Below, piece by piece: positions 1-7,194 of a stretch of DNA of 8,920 bases. Under the pieces are notes generated by a model, which saw only the letters and a list, made by a program, of their open reading frames with translations, was not told where the DNA came from and ran no database searches. Location: NCBI GenBank assembly GCA_900554725.1, contig USII01000036.1:1-8920 (forward strand), given 5' to 3'. Within the stretch, counting starts at the first letter, position 1. Every line of letters starts with the position of its first letter. Source of the DNA: an uncultured Eubacteriales bacterium. GTDB taxonomy: Bacteria > Bacillota > Clostridia > Christensenellales > Christensenellaceae. The position numbers and the translations under genes were made by a program.

Positions 1-713
1 TGCGCGATGGTTTTCATGGCGATCGCGGCTTTTCGGATTACAAGGTGTTTCCCAAAAATAAAGTGCTTAAAATGTCCCAGAATATTTCGGCGGCAGAGGC
101 CGGCTTCCTGGAGCCCGTTTCCACAGTAGTGCGGGGCATGAAGCGCCTGCGCGTAAAGCCGGGAGAGACGGTTGTCGTGATCGGAGCGGGAACCATGGGG
201 CTTTTAAATGCCCAGGTGGCAAAGGCCTTTGGCGCACATGTCATCGTTTCCGAGCTGACTGCAAAAAAACTGGAGCGGGCTGCCTCCATGGGCTTTGCGG
301 AAATTGTGGATGCGAAAAATGGAGATCCGGTGGAGCAGGTGAAAAAGCTGACGGGTGGAAAAGGCGCGGATGCTGTCATCGCTGCGGTAGGCCACTCTGT
401 CGCCTATAAGCAGGGAATGGAAATGCTGAAGCAAAAGGAGGGCCGTTTCCTTCTGTTTGCCGCCGGTTATCCCGTTCCGGAATTTCACATCAATCCCAAC
501 GATATTCACTACCGCCGCATTGAGATCATCGGGACGATGTCTGCCGATGTGGAGGACTATGTGGATGCTGCGTTTATGATCTCCAATAAAATTGTCGATT
601 GCAGCTATTCGCTGGAGGGGAAAACATTCCCGCTTCGGGAAATTCAGGAAGCTTTTGCGGCTGCCGCCACGCCGGATACATACCGGATTACCGTGGATTT
701 GCAGGGGGTATAG
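1..713 (+). CDS. Zinc-type medium-chain (MDR) alcohol/polyol dehydrogenase, C-terminal part (5' truncated)
   Basis: The frame is open from the window edge (first full codon at base 3) to a TAG at 711-713, giving 236 visible residues. It covers the end of the GroES-like catalytic domain and the whole Rossmann domain of an MDR dehydrogenase. The segment LEPVS just before the Rossmann fold matches the region of the third zinc-ligand Glu in sorbitol/threonine dehydrogenase relatives. It is followed by the nucleotide-binding glycine motif GAGTMG and an acidic residue after the second strand (VSELTAKK), which is usual for NAD(H) preference. The family oxidises sugar alcohols or secondary alcohols, but the substrate cannot be read from this part. 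The N-terminal catalytic-zinc Cys/His are off the window. A strong hairpin terminator follows at once, so this is probably the last gene of its unit. Family assignment is firm; the exact enzyme is unknown. Confidence 0.85.
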   Translation, partial: RDGFHGDRGFSDYKVFPKNKVLKMSQNISAAEAGFLEPVSTVVRGMKRLRVKPGETVVVIGAGTMGLLNAQVAKAFGAHVIVSELTAKKLERAASMGFAEIVDAKNGDPVEQVKKLTGGKGADAVIAAVGHSVAYKQGMEMLKQKEGRFLLFAAGYPVPEFHINPNDIHYRRIEIIGTMSADVEDYVDAAFMISNKIVDCSYSLEGKTFPLREIQEAFAAAATPDTYRITVDLQGV

Positions 714-716
714 CAA

Positions 717-750
717 AAAAAGAAGGGGCGGCCAGCCGCCCCTTCTTTTT
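717..750 (+). terminator. Intrinsic terminator after the dehydrogenase gene
   Basis: Bases 717-732 and 735-750 are perfect 16-bp inverted repeats (core GGGGCGGC/GCCGCCCC). In practice the loop is four bases after opening the top pair. The arm ends in TTTTT on the plus strand and begins with AAAAA, so it could act in both directions. It lies 3 bases after the dehydrogenase stop and 28 bases before the acetyltransferase start. I see no promoter in those 28 bases, so the acetyltransferase may depend on read-through or on a promoter inside the dehydrogenase gene. Confidence 0.9.
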
Positions 751-778
751 ACTGAAACAGGCCTCAGGGAGGAAGAGT

Positions 779-1381
779 ATGCATATCGAGCAAATTAGGG
801 CAGATAGAGCCGGGCTGGAGGAATATGCGCGCATTCCCATGCTGGTATGGGTAGACCAGGTGCTGCGGCCCGAGATGCCGCAAAATGGGTTAGGCGGGAT
901 ACGCTTTGTGCAGGAGGCGGTAGCGCGCCCATATTGGAAAGACCTCGGCGCATACGACAACCCGCTTCAGCTTCCCGGCCAGTTTGATCTTTCAAACTGG
1001 GCGCTTTTTCTCGCCTGGGATGGCGGCCGGGCAGTAGGCGGGGCGATGGTGGCCGCCCGCACGCCAAATGAGCATATGCTGGAAGAACGGGACGACCTGG
1101 CTGTGCTGTGGGATTTGAGAGTGGATAGCGCATATTGGGGCAGGGGAATTGGCAGTATGCTGTTTGCAGAGGCCGCAAACTGGAGCCGCCAGCAAGGGCT
1201 TTTGGAAATGAAAATAGAAAGCCAGAACAACAATGTGCGCGCCGCGCACTTTTATGCCAAAAAGGGCGCCGTGTTGGGCGCCATCAATACGCGAGCATAT
1301 AGGGGAGAACCGGATATTGGGGAGGAAATCCAGCTGATCTGGTATCTGGATTTGGCCGCGCTTCCGCAGGATGGAAAATAG
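779..1381 (+). CDS. GNAT-family N-acetyltransferase, streptothricin acetyltransferase-like
   Basis: This 200-residue protein starts at ATG 779 behind a good ribosome binding site (AGGGAGGAAG, about 766-775). The open frame continues upstream to 599, but that part lies inside the previous gene and its terminator. GNAT motif A is seen at residues 113-129 (LRVDSAYWGRGIGSMLF); its GRGIGS loop binds the acetyl-CoA pyrophosphate. Motif B follows at about 150-160 (NNNVRAAHFYAKKGA). The end, with an ESQNNN segment, then GAINTRAY and IWYLDL, resembles the Sat4/SatA streptothricin acetyltransferases. The N-terminal 70 residues are less typical. GNAT enzymes move acetyl from acetyl-CoA to an amine; the acceptor here is unknown. 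The Arg/Gln that often opens motif A is a Trp (W120). The gene converges on the ROK kinase gene with a hairpin between. Confidence 0.85.
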   Translation: MHIEQIRADRAGLEEYARIPMLVWVDQVLRPEMPQNGLGGIRFVQEAVARPYWKDLGAYDNPLQLPGQFDLSNWALFLAWDGGRAVGGAMVAARTPNEHMLEERDDLAVLWDLRVDSAYWGRGIGSMLFAEAANWSRQQGLLEMKIESQNNNVRAAHFYAKKGAVLGAINTRAYRGEPDIGEEIQLIWYLDLAALPQDGK

Positions 1382-1410
1382 GGAAAGGTATTTTTTAGAA
1401 AGTGGGAAAG

Positions 1411-1440
1411 GCAAAGCCCTGCCAGTTGGCAGGGCTTTGC
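1411..1440. terminator. Hairpin between convergent acetyltransferase and ROK kinase genes, probable bidirectional terminator
   Basis: GCAAAGCCCTGCCA (1411-1424) and its exact complement (1427-1440) make a 14-bp stem with a two-base centre. It lies 29 bases after the acetyltransferase stop and 8 bases beyond the end of the kinase gene on the other strand. The trailing tract is only partly T-rich in either direction (CTTTGCTC on plus, GCTTTGCCTTTCCC on minus), so the U-tract is weak. Its position between two convergent genes supports a shared terminator. Confidence 0.65.
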
Positions 1441-1448
1441 TCATAGGC

Positions 1449-2408
1449 CTACTGCTGTGTGAACAAAAGGGCCGCGCCGTAAATCCCGGCGTCCTGGGAA
1501 AATTCGGCTTTTTTGAAATGGACGGGAAATTCCTTTGGGCATTGGAAGTAAAAGCTATAAAAGGACTTCTCGATGCGGGAAAACAATTCGCCTTCAAAGT
1601 TGGTAAGCCCTCCGCCGATGACATAGCAATTGATGTTGAGAATCTGATAGAGGTTGAAGTACAGCAGGCCCAGATATTCGCCAATCTGATCGAGCGCCTG
1701 CGCCGCCATGGCATCTCCCTGCTCATAGGCGGCTTTTATGATCTGCCCAGTGATTTTTCCGCCTGCCGCCATATCCTTCATGAGGGTGGGCTCGCCCGAG
1801 CGAATTTTCTCCTCGATCTCCTGGCAGACATTCCCGCCTCCGGCATAGCTCTCCACAGAACCTGGATTGCTATATGGAATCTCCCGGCCAACTTTATAGG
1901 TGCAGATGGTGTGGCCGATTTCCCCGGCACAGTCGTAGCTGCCCCGGAAAATTTTGCCTCCGATGATGAGCCCTCCGCCGATTCCCGTGGAAGCGGTGGA
2001 GTAGATCATATGGGGGAAGCCACGCCCGGCCCCCAGGCGGTGCTCGCAGATGGCGGCGATATTTGCATCGTTATCCACGATGACAGGAACATGGAAAATG
2101 CTTTTCAGATGCGGGCCAAGGGGATAATCGTTGATGGTGGGGGCATTGGCGCAGACGAGGAATTTTCCTTCCTTAAGGTTGGGCGTACCCGGAGCGCCAA
2201 GGCCAATGCCCAGCAGGTTTTCCGCGCTCAGATTGAGATCTGCCAGGGCAGAGGAAATTTCGTCCGCAAGCTGGCAGACGATCTGCTCGGCGGTTTTCTG
2301 ATGGTCAAAGAAAAAGCGGCGCTTGCAAAGAAGGGAAAAATCCTCCGCAAGAATGCCAAAGGCAATTTTCGTTCCCCCAATATCCACGCCGACATATACT
2401 TTTTTCAT
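1449..2408 (-). CDS. ROK-family sugar kinase (glucokinase-like) with degenerate zinc motif
   Basis: This 319-residue protein starts at ATG 2408-2406 with an excellent ribosome binding site (GGGAGGAG, plus-strand 2416-2423, 7 bases away). Visible features are the N-terminal ATP phosphate loop VGVDIGGTK (residues 6-14), the catalytic NDAN motif with Asp114, the second phosphate segment STGIGGGLIIGGKI (140-153) and AGEIGHT (161-167), whose Glu and His contact sugar in the family. ROK kinases phosphorylate glucose, N-acetyl amino sugars or fructose with ATP in the cytoplasm. Length is normal. There is no N-terminal helix-turn-helix, so it is a kinase rather than a NagC/XylR-type repressor. The usual zinc loop CxCGxxGCxE is replaced at about residues 177-186 by IPYSNPGSVE: the His remains (H166) but all three cysteines are gone. 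The substrate is not assignable. It is divergent from pgsA. Confidence 0.9.
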   Translation of the reverse strand: MKKVYVGVDIGGTKIAFGILAEDFSLLCKRRFFFDHQKTAEQIVCQLADEISSALADLNLSAENLLGIGLGAPGTPNLKEGKFLVCANAPTINDYPLGPHLKSIFHVPVIVDNDANIAAICEHRLGAGRGFPHMIYSTASTGIGGGLIIGGKIFRGSYDCAGEIGHTICTYKVGREIPYSNPGSVESYAGGGNVCQEIEEKIRSGEPTLMKDMAAGGKITGQIIKAAYEQGDAMAAQALDQIGEYLGLLYFNLYQILNINCYVIGGGLTNFEGELFSRIEKSFYSFYFQCPKEFPVHFKKAEFSQDAGIYGAALLFTQQ

Positions 2409-2448
2409 GAATCCGCTCCTCCCAAATATGCACGAGTTTCTCCCTACT

Positions 2449-2477
2449 ATCTTACCCTATTTTTTGGCAAAACGAAA
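2449..2477 (-). promoter_or_regulatory. Candidate promoter for the ROK kinase gene
   Basis: On the minus strand TTTCGT (plus 2472-2477) and TAAGAT (plus 2449-2454) are 17 bases apart, about 40 bases upstream of the kinase start. The -10 is good but the -35 is weak, so this is only the best candidate in the divergent region. Confidence 0.35.
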
Positions 2478-2499
2478 GAGCCTGCACCCGCAAAGCCAC

Positions 2500-2528
2500 T
2501 TGAAATATGCAAGGACACAGATTATAAT
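2500..2528 (+). promoter_or_regulatory. Sigma-70-type promoter of pgsA
   Basis: TTGAAA at 2500-2505 and a perfect TATAAT at 2523-2528 are separated by exactly 17 bases. The predicted transcript starts near 2535. The first in-frame ATG of the pgsA frame (2527-2529) overlaps the -10 box and would not be in this mRNA, which decides the start in favour of GTG 2578. Confidence 0.75.
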
Positions 2529-2565
2529 GGATGAAGATAACAAAAGGCCTTTGGCCTTGCAAAAA

Positions 2566-2570
2566 GGGAG
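2566..2570 (+). promoter_or_regulatory. Ribosome binding site that decides the pgsA start
   Basis: GGGAG at 2566-2570 (after an A-run) lies 7 bases before GTG 2578. The upstream ATG at 2527 has only AAGGA 11 bases away and sits inside the promoter. Confidence 0.65.
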
Positions 2571-2577
2571 ACGGGCG

Positions 2578-3138
2578 GTGGAGCAGAGAAGCAACCAATT
2601 TTGGAATATTCCCAATGTGCTGACGCTGATTAGGCTATTGCTCATTCCGGTGGTCGTGCTTCTGGCGGTCAAGGGGCAGATGACCTGGGGCGGGATTACA
2701 TTTATCCTGGTATGTATGACGGATCTATTGGATGGCTATATTGCCCGCAAATACGGGATGATTACAAAAGTCGGCATCTGGCTGGATCCCGTAGCGGATA
2801 AGCTGATGGCCATAAGCGTCATCATCACATTTACGGCAATGGGCGTTGTGCCTCTTTGGGTTACGATCACATTGTTTGTAAAAGACGGACTGCTGCTGTT
2901 GGGCGGCGCCCTGGCACTGAAGAACGGCAATTCCACGCCTTCGGATCTCTTTGGGAAGATTTCGGCGTTTCTATTAAATACATCGATTGCGGCGGGCTTT
3001 TTCAGGGAATATCTGGGCCAGAGCTATCTTTATATCATGTATGTGGCGCTGGGGCTTGTCATTTTGGCGTTTATACGGTATGCTATCCTTAACTGGAAAT
3101 TGATTTTTACAAAAGCGAGCGGAGAAAAAGAGGAGTAG
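2578..3138 (+). CDS. pgsA: CDP-alcohol phosphatidyltransferase, probable CDP-diacylglycerol-glycerol-3-phosphate 3-phosphatidyltransferase
   Basis: This integral membrane enzyme joins CDP-diacylglycerol and glycerol-3-phosphate to make phosphatidylglycerophosphate, the committed step to phosphatidylglycerol and cardiolipin. From GTG 2578 it has 186 residues, usual for bacterial PgsA. The full CDP-alcohol signature DxxDGxxARx8GxxxDxxxD is present at residues 49-74 (Asp49, Asp52, Gly53, Ala56, Arg57, Gly66, Asp70, Asp74). The N-terminus NIPNVLTLIRLLLIPVVVLL is typical of PgsA, and several hydrophobic helices follow. The frame extends upstream through ATG 2527, which would add 17 hydrophilic residues, but that ATG lies in the -10 box. 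PgsA is preferred over other family members (such as phosphatidylserine synthase) on length and N-terminus. The T-box leader of valS begins about 10 bases after the stop, so some pgsA transcripts may run into it. Confidence 0.85.
   Translation: MEQRSNQFWNIPNVLTLIRLLLIPVVVLLAVKGQMTWGGITFILVCMTDLLDGYIARKYGMITKVGIWLDPVADKLMAISVIITFTAMGVVPLWVTITLFVKDGLLLLGGALALKNGNSTPSDLFGKISAFLLNTSIAAGFFREYLGQSYLYIMYVALGLVILAFIRYAILNWKLIFTKASGEKEE
3056..3084 (+). promoter_or_regulatory. Candidate promoter for the T-box/valS transcript inside the pgsA 3' end
   Basis: TTGTCA (3056-3061) and TATGCT (3079-3084) are 17 bases apart, with five and four matches to consensus. A start near 3091 would give about 57 bases before the recognisable T-box. 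No better promoter is visible between the pgsA stop and the leader. Transcription from the pgsA promoter is an alternative. Confidence 0.3.
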
Positions 3139-3147
3139 GGATCTTCT

Positions 3148-3340
3148 AGAGAGCGGCCCGTCTGGTGAAAGGGCGGCAACATCCTGAAGTCGCTTTGGAG
3201 CTCGCCCTCCTGAACAGAGTAGGGAGGGCCGGCAGCCCCCGTTACGGGCAGGGCATATATGCCGGTAAGAGCCGCGCCTTTGCGCGGAAAAAAGGTGGTA
3301 CCGCGGAGTTTTTCGTCCTTTGGCGAAAAACTCTTTTTTG
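3148..3340 (+). ncRNA. T-box riboswitch leader of valS (specifier GUC, valine)
   Basis: This leader RNA binds uncharged tRNA and switches between antitermination and termination. It opens with AGAGAGC (3148-3154) and GGTGAAAG (about 3164-3171), typical of Stem I. The specifier context is TGAA-GTC-GCTTTGGAGC, with GTC at 3189-3191 reading valine in agreement with the downstream gene. An AGTAGG segment and the conserved CCGTTA element (about 3239-3244) follow. A small Stem III hairpin is CCGCGC-CTTT-GCGCGG (3272-3287). The T-box sequence AAGGTGGTACCGCGG is at 3292-3306. Its TGGT (3296-3299) would pair with the ACCA 3' end of tRNA-Val, whose discriminator is A. The terminator at 3306-3339 shares bases with this element, which makes the two exclusive. 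Valine starvation should therefore raise valS and probably folC expression. Confidence 0.95.
3306..3339 (+). terminator. T-box-controlled intrinsic terminator
   Basis: GAGTTTTTCG (3306-3315) and CGAAAAACTC (3324-3333) form a perfect 10-bp stem with an 8-base loop, followed by six T. Its left arm begins where the T-box sequence ends, so the antiterminator fold and this hairpin compete. Confidence 0.92.
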
Positions 3341-3376
3341 ATCTTGTAAGAGCAGAAGGCAGATAAGGAGAATAAA

Positions 3377-6016
3377 ATGAGCAAAGATTTGAAAACGGCG
3401 TACGATCACAGCACGGTGGAGGAAAAGCTCTATCAGCGCTGGATGGAAAGGGGGTATTTTTCTGCGCGGCCCAACCCGGAAAAAAAGCCCTTTACCATCG
3501 TCATTCCCCCGCCCAATATCACGGGGCAGCTGCATATGGGCCATGGGCTGGATAATACCATCCAGGATGCCATCATCCGCTTTAAGCGCATGCAGGGCTT
3601 TGAAACACTCTGGCTGCCCGGCACAGACCATGCCAGCATCGCCACAGAGGTGAAGGTGGTAAACCAGCTGGCCGAGCAGGGCATTAAAAAAGAGGAGATC
3701 GGCCGGGAAGAATTTTTAAAGCATGTTTGGAAGTGGAAGGAAGAGTATGGCGGCCGCATTGTAAATCAGCTAAAGAAGCTGGGCTCCTCCTGCGATTGGG
3801 AAAAGGAGCGCTTTACCATGGATGAGGGTTGCAGCCATGCCGTCAAGAAGGTGTTTGTGCAGCTCTATGAAAAGGGCCTGATTTACCGTGGGAACCGCAT
3901 CATCAACTGGTGCCCCCACTGCCATACTGCGCTTTCGGATGCGGAAGTGGAATATGCCGAGCAGCCCTCGCATCTTTGGCATGTGCGCTACGACAGCGAA
4001 GATGGCACCCAAAGCATCACCGTCGCCACAACGCGCCCTGAAACGATGCTGGGAGATACGGCGGTTGCTGTCAACCCGGAAGATGAGCGCTACCGGGATT
4101 TGATTGGCAAAAATGTCATCCTGCCTCTCATGAATAAGCCCATCCCCGTTGTGGCGGATGCATATGTGGATATGGAATTTGGAACGGGGGCGGTAAAAAT
4201 CACCCCTGCTCACGATCCCAACGACTTTGAAGTCGCCTCCCGGCACAGCCTGCCCATTATCCGCGTGCTTACAGATGATGGAAAAGTCAATGAAAACGGC
4301 GGGAAATACGAAGGGATGGACCGCTATGAGGCAAGGGAAGCCATTGTGGCAGATCTGAAGGCGGCGGGCAATCTCGTGAAGATCGAGGATTATGCGCACA
4401 ATGTGGGCGAGTGCTATCGCTGCCATACGACGGTGGAACCCATCATCTCAAAGCAATGGTTCGTTTCCATGAAGGAGCTGGCCGAGCCCGCTATGGAAGT
4501 GGTGCGAAACGGAAAGGTGAAGTTTGTGCCCGAGCGGTTCTCCAAAATCTACTTTAACTGGATGGAGAATATCAAAGACTGGTGCATCTCCCGGCAGCTG
4601 TGGTGGGGGCACAGAATTCCGGCTTACTATTGCCAGGAGTGCGGGGAAATGGTTGTGGCGATGGAACAGCCCAAAGCCTGCCCCAAATGCGGGAGTGCCC
4701 ACTTCCAGCAGGATGAGGATGTGCTGGATACCTGGTTTTCTTCCGGCCTCTGGCCCTTCTCCACGCTGGGCTGGCCCGAAAAGACGCCTGAGCTCGAATA
4801 CTTCTATCCCACAAGCGTGCTTGTGACGGGCTATGATATTATCTTCTTCTGGGTTGCGAGGATGATCGTCTTTGGCATGGAAGTGATGGGAAAGCCGCCT
4901 TTTGAATATGTGAATATCCATGGCATCGTGCGGGATAGCCAGGGCAGAAAGATGAGCAAATCCCTCAATAACGGCATAGACCCGCTCAAAGTTATCGAAA
5001 AATATGGCGCAGATGCGCTGCGGTTCAGCCTTGCAAACGGAACCAGCCCAGGAAGCGATATGCGCTTCTACGATAAGAAGGTGGAGGCGGCGGGTAACTT
5101 TGCCAATAAGGTATGGAATGCATCCAGATTTGTGGCAATGAATCTGGAAGGCCAGGAGAGGGAGGAAGACCTTTTAAAGCTGAACCTGGATATTTCCGAC
5201 CGGTGGATTCTCTCCCGCCTAAATGGCGTAATCCGCGATGTGACAGAAAACCTGGAAAAGTTTGAGCTCGGCCTGGCAACTGCAAAAATTTACGATTTTA
5301 TCTGGAGCGAATACTGCGATTGGTATATCGAAATGTGCAAGAGCCGCCTGTATGGCCAGGATGCTGAGGCCAAGAAAACGGCTATTTCCGTGCTTTATCA
5401 TGTGCTTGTAAGCGCGCTTAAGCTGCTGCACCCGTTCATGCCCTTTGTCACAGAGGAAATCTTTGTGGAGCTGCTGGAGGCAGGCGAGAGCATCATGATT
5501 TCCAGCTGGCCCGCCTATGAGCCGCGGTTTGAATTTGCAGAGGAAGAGCAAAGCATGCTTGCCATCATGGAAGTGGTGCGCAGTGTGCGCAATACGCGGG
5601 CGGAAATGAATGTGCCCCCTGCCAAAAAAGCCAAAATTATCATCTGCACAGAGAAGCAGGAGATTGTGCGCCAGACGGAAAGCTATCTTCTGAAGTTGGC
5701 AAATGCCAGCCAGGTGCAGCTGTTGCCGGCCGGCTCGCCCGAGCCCGAAAACTGCGCAGCGGCGATCGTTGGGCTGGGGCAGGTATACCTGCCGCTTGGG
5801 GAACTGATCGATGTGCAAAAGGAAATGGCCCGCCTGCAAAAGGAGCAGAAGAACTTGGAGGCGGAGATTGCCCGCTGCAGTGGAAAGCTGCAGAATCAGG
5901 GATTTCTGGCCAAAGCCCCAGCTAAGGTTGTGCAGGAAGAAAGGGAAAAACTCGAAAAATATACGCAGATGCTGGAGCGCGTGAACGCGAGAATGGATTC
6001 GCTGAAGGCGATATAG
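3377..6016 (+). CDS. valS: Valyl-tRNA synthetase
   Basis: This 879-residue class Ia aminoacyl-tRNA synthetase charges tRNA-Val in the cytoplasm. It starts at ATG 3377, 6 bases after AAGGAG (3365-3370). Motifs in order are PPPNITGQLHMGH with the HIGH-type signature HMGH at 53-56; the CP1 editing domain with TTRPET (218-223) and GTGAVKITPAHDPND (269-283), which clears mischarged threonine; a zinc knuckle with Cys419, Cys422, Cys435 and Cys438; DTWFSS (451-456); and the KMSKS loop at 525-529. The anticodon-binding helical domain follows. The last 65 or so residues (from about 811) form the charged coiled-coil tRNA-binding arm typical of ValS. Length is standard and nothing is missing. Expression is controlled by the T-box leader just upstream, and folC follows after 16 bases, probably on the same mRNA. 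Confidence 0.98.
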   Translation: MSKDLKTAYDHSTVEEKLYQRWMERGYFSARPNPEKKPFTIVIPPPNITGQLHMGHGLDNTIQDAIIRFKRMQGFETLWLPGTDHASIATEVKVVNQLAEQGIKKEEIGREEFLKHVWKWKEEYGGRIVNQLKKLGSSCDWEKERFTMDEGCSHAVKKVFVQLYEKGLIYRGNRIINWCPHCHTALSDAEVEYAEQPSHLWHVRYDSEDGTQSITVATTRPETMLGDTAVAVNPEDERYRDLIGKNVILPLMNKPIPVVADAYVDMEFGTGAVKITPAHDPNDFEVASRHSLPIIRVLTDDGKVNENGGKYEGMDRYEAREAIVADLKAAGNLVKIEDYAHNVGECYRCHTTVEPIISKQWFVSMKELAEPAMEVVRNGKVKFVPERFSKIYFNWMENIKDWCISRQLWWGHRIPAYYCQECGEMVVAMEQPKACPKCGSAHFQQDEDVLDTWFSSGLWPFSTLGWPEKTPELEYFYPTSVLVTGYDIIFFWVARMIVFGMEVMGKPPFEYVNIHGIVRDSQGRKMSKSLNNGIDPLKVIEKYGADALRFSLANGTSPGSDMRFYDKKVEAAGNFANKVWNASRFVAMNLEGQEREEDLLKLNLDISDRWILSRLNGVIRDVTENLEKFELGLATAKIYDFIWSEYCDWYIEMCKSRLYGQDAEAKKTAISVLYHVLVSALKLLHPFMPFVTEEIFVELLEAGESIMISSWPAYEPRFEFAEEEQSMLAIMEVVRSVRNTRAEMNVPPAKKAKIIICTEKQEIVRQTESYLLKLANASQVQLLPAGSPEPENCAAAIVGLGQVYLPLGELIDVQKEMARLQKEQKNLEAEIARCSGKLQNQGFLAKAPAKVVQEEREKLEKYTQMLERVNARMDSLKAI

Positions 6017-6032
6017 CCGGAAAGGAAACGCG

Positions 6033-7154
6033 ATGCGGAAAATACAGGTAGTGGGAACAAACGCAAAAGGCTCTGTATCCACTTATCTTGCAAATATCTT
6101 AACGGCAGCTGGATACAGGACAGGCCTATATACTTCGCCGCATGTGCTGAGCAGAGAGGAGCGCATCTGCATCGATGGCAAGCCCATTGCCCGGCAGGAG
6201 TTCGACCGCCTGCTGGGCGGGGAGCCAACCGAGCGGGTTTTCCTGCGCTATACGGATGCCTGCATGCAGTATTTTGAGGAGCAGGGTGTGGAAGTGGCTG
6301 TGCTGGAAACAGGCCTGGGCGGAAGGCTGGATCCCGTCAGCCGCTATAAGATGGATGAAACGGTGATTACCACCATTGGGATGGACCATATGGACCTGCT
6401 TGGAGATACCATAGAGCAGATTGCCATGGAAAAATGTGCCACCATCGGCTATCAGGGCTATGTCATCTCCATGCCGCAGGAGCAGAGCGTGCGCCGCATC
6501 ATCGAGGTGACGAGTGAAATGCAGAACGCCAGGCTCATCTTTGTGGAGCCAAAGGATCTCCGGCGCTACCCGGATGGCAAGTTCGATTATCAGGAATTTA
6601 CCGGCCTGGAAACAAAGTTGCTCGGGAAAATGCAACCCCTCAACGCGGCGACGGCTGCGGCCGCAGCGCGGGCGCTTTCGCATGTGGGAATTTTTATCAC
6701 TCCGCAGGCCGTGCGCCAGGGCATTGCCAATACATCCATGCTGGCGCGTCAGCAGTATTTGAAAGAACAGGATATCCTTCTGGATGGGGGACATAATGCC
6801 GATGCACTGCGGGAGCTGGAGGATACGCTGGATTCCAAGTTTGCAGGGCGCAAGCTGGTGATGCTTGTGGCTGCGATGGAAAACAAGGATGTTTCGGTTC
6901 TGGGGGAGATTGCAAAAAAACGCGGGGCAGATGTTGTGGCGACGCAGGTGCAGGATGGCCGCGCGCGCAGCGCACAGAGCCTTGCCCAGCTTTTCCCGGC
7001 CTGTGAGGCTCAGCCCAACCTCGGGGCTGCATGGGAAACAGCGCGGAATAAAGCGCGCCATCAGGGAGCGCTGCTCGTGGTGGCAGGTTCCTTCTATCTG
7101 GCAGGCGATGTTCTGCACCTGATTTGGGAAGAGCAGGGGGCTTTTGCCCAATAA
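6033..7154 (+). CDS. folC: Folylpolyglutamate synthase/dihydrofolate synthase-like Mur ligase family protein, N-terminally short
   Basis: FolC adds glutamate to dihydropteroate or to folates using ATP. This protein is 373 residues, shorter than the usual 420-440. Starting at ATG 6033 behind AAAGGA (6021-6026), it reaches the P-loop GTNAKGS already at residues 8-14, where FolC normally has some 40 residues before it. An in-frame stop at 6003 rules out a longer start. The P-loop has Ala where FolC usually has Gly. Other FolC marks are present: TSPH (34-37), ETGLGGRLD (92-100), TTIGMDHMDLLGDT (113-126), EK with Lys134 at the position of the carbamylated lysine, and LLDGGHNADAL (249-259) for the C-terminal glutamate ligase domain. 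The position after valS is the standard Bacillota location and supports the assignment. Activity may be limited to one of the two reactions; that is inference. Confidence 0.85.
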   Translation: MRKIQVVGTNAKGSVSTYLANILTAAGYRTGLYTSPHVLSREERICIDGKPIARQEFDRLLGGEPTERVFLRYTDACMQYFEEQGVEVAVLETGLGGRLDPVSRYKMDETVITTIGMDHMDLLGDTIEQIAMEKCATIGYQGYVISMPQEQSVRRIIEVTSEMQNARLIFVEPKDLRRYPDGKFDYQEFTGLETKLLGKMQPLNAATAAAAARALSHVGIFITPQAVRQGIANTSMLARQQYLKEQDILLDGGHNADALRELEDTLDSKFAGRKLVMLVAAMENKDVSVLGEIAKKRGADVVATQVQDGRARSAQSLAQLFPACEAQPNLGAAWETARNKARHQGALLVVAGSFYLAGDVLHLIWEEQGAFAQ

Positions 7155-7177
7155 AAAAGCGCAATGTGTTCTGCGCT
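7153..7177 (-). terminator. Minus-strand intrinsic terminator at the folC end
   Basis: AGCGCA (7158-7163) and TGCGCT (7172-7177) form a 6-bp stem with an 8-base loop. Read on the minus strand the hairpin is followed by TTTTTT. It overlaps the folC stop codon on the other side. The polarity fits a transcript coming from the right, not folC. Confidence 0.55.
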
Positions 7178-7194
7178 GAGAAAGCTGATATTCA

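Noticed and set aside
2527..2529. ATG 2527 as the pgsA start
   Set aside because: It overlaps the TATAAT box and would not be in the mRNA from that promoter. The GTG at 2578 has a better spaced binding site and gives the family-typical N-terminus.
1371..2534. Long open frame (387 codons) on the plus strand opposite the ROK kinase
   Set aside because: It lies antisense to a gene with complete ROK motifs and a strong binding site, has no recognisable domain, and runs through the terminator and the divergent promoter region.
5219..6082. Minus-strand open frame (287 codons) opposite the end of valS
   Set aside because: It is antisense to the conserved ValS anticodon domain and coiled coil, with no recognisable motif or convincing binding site.
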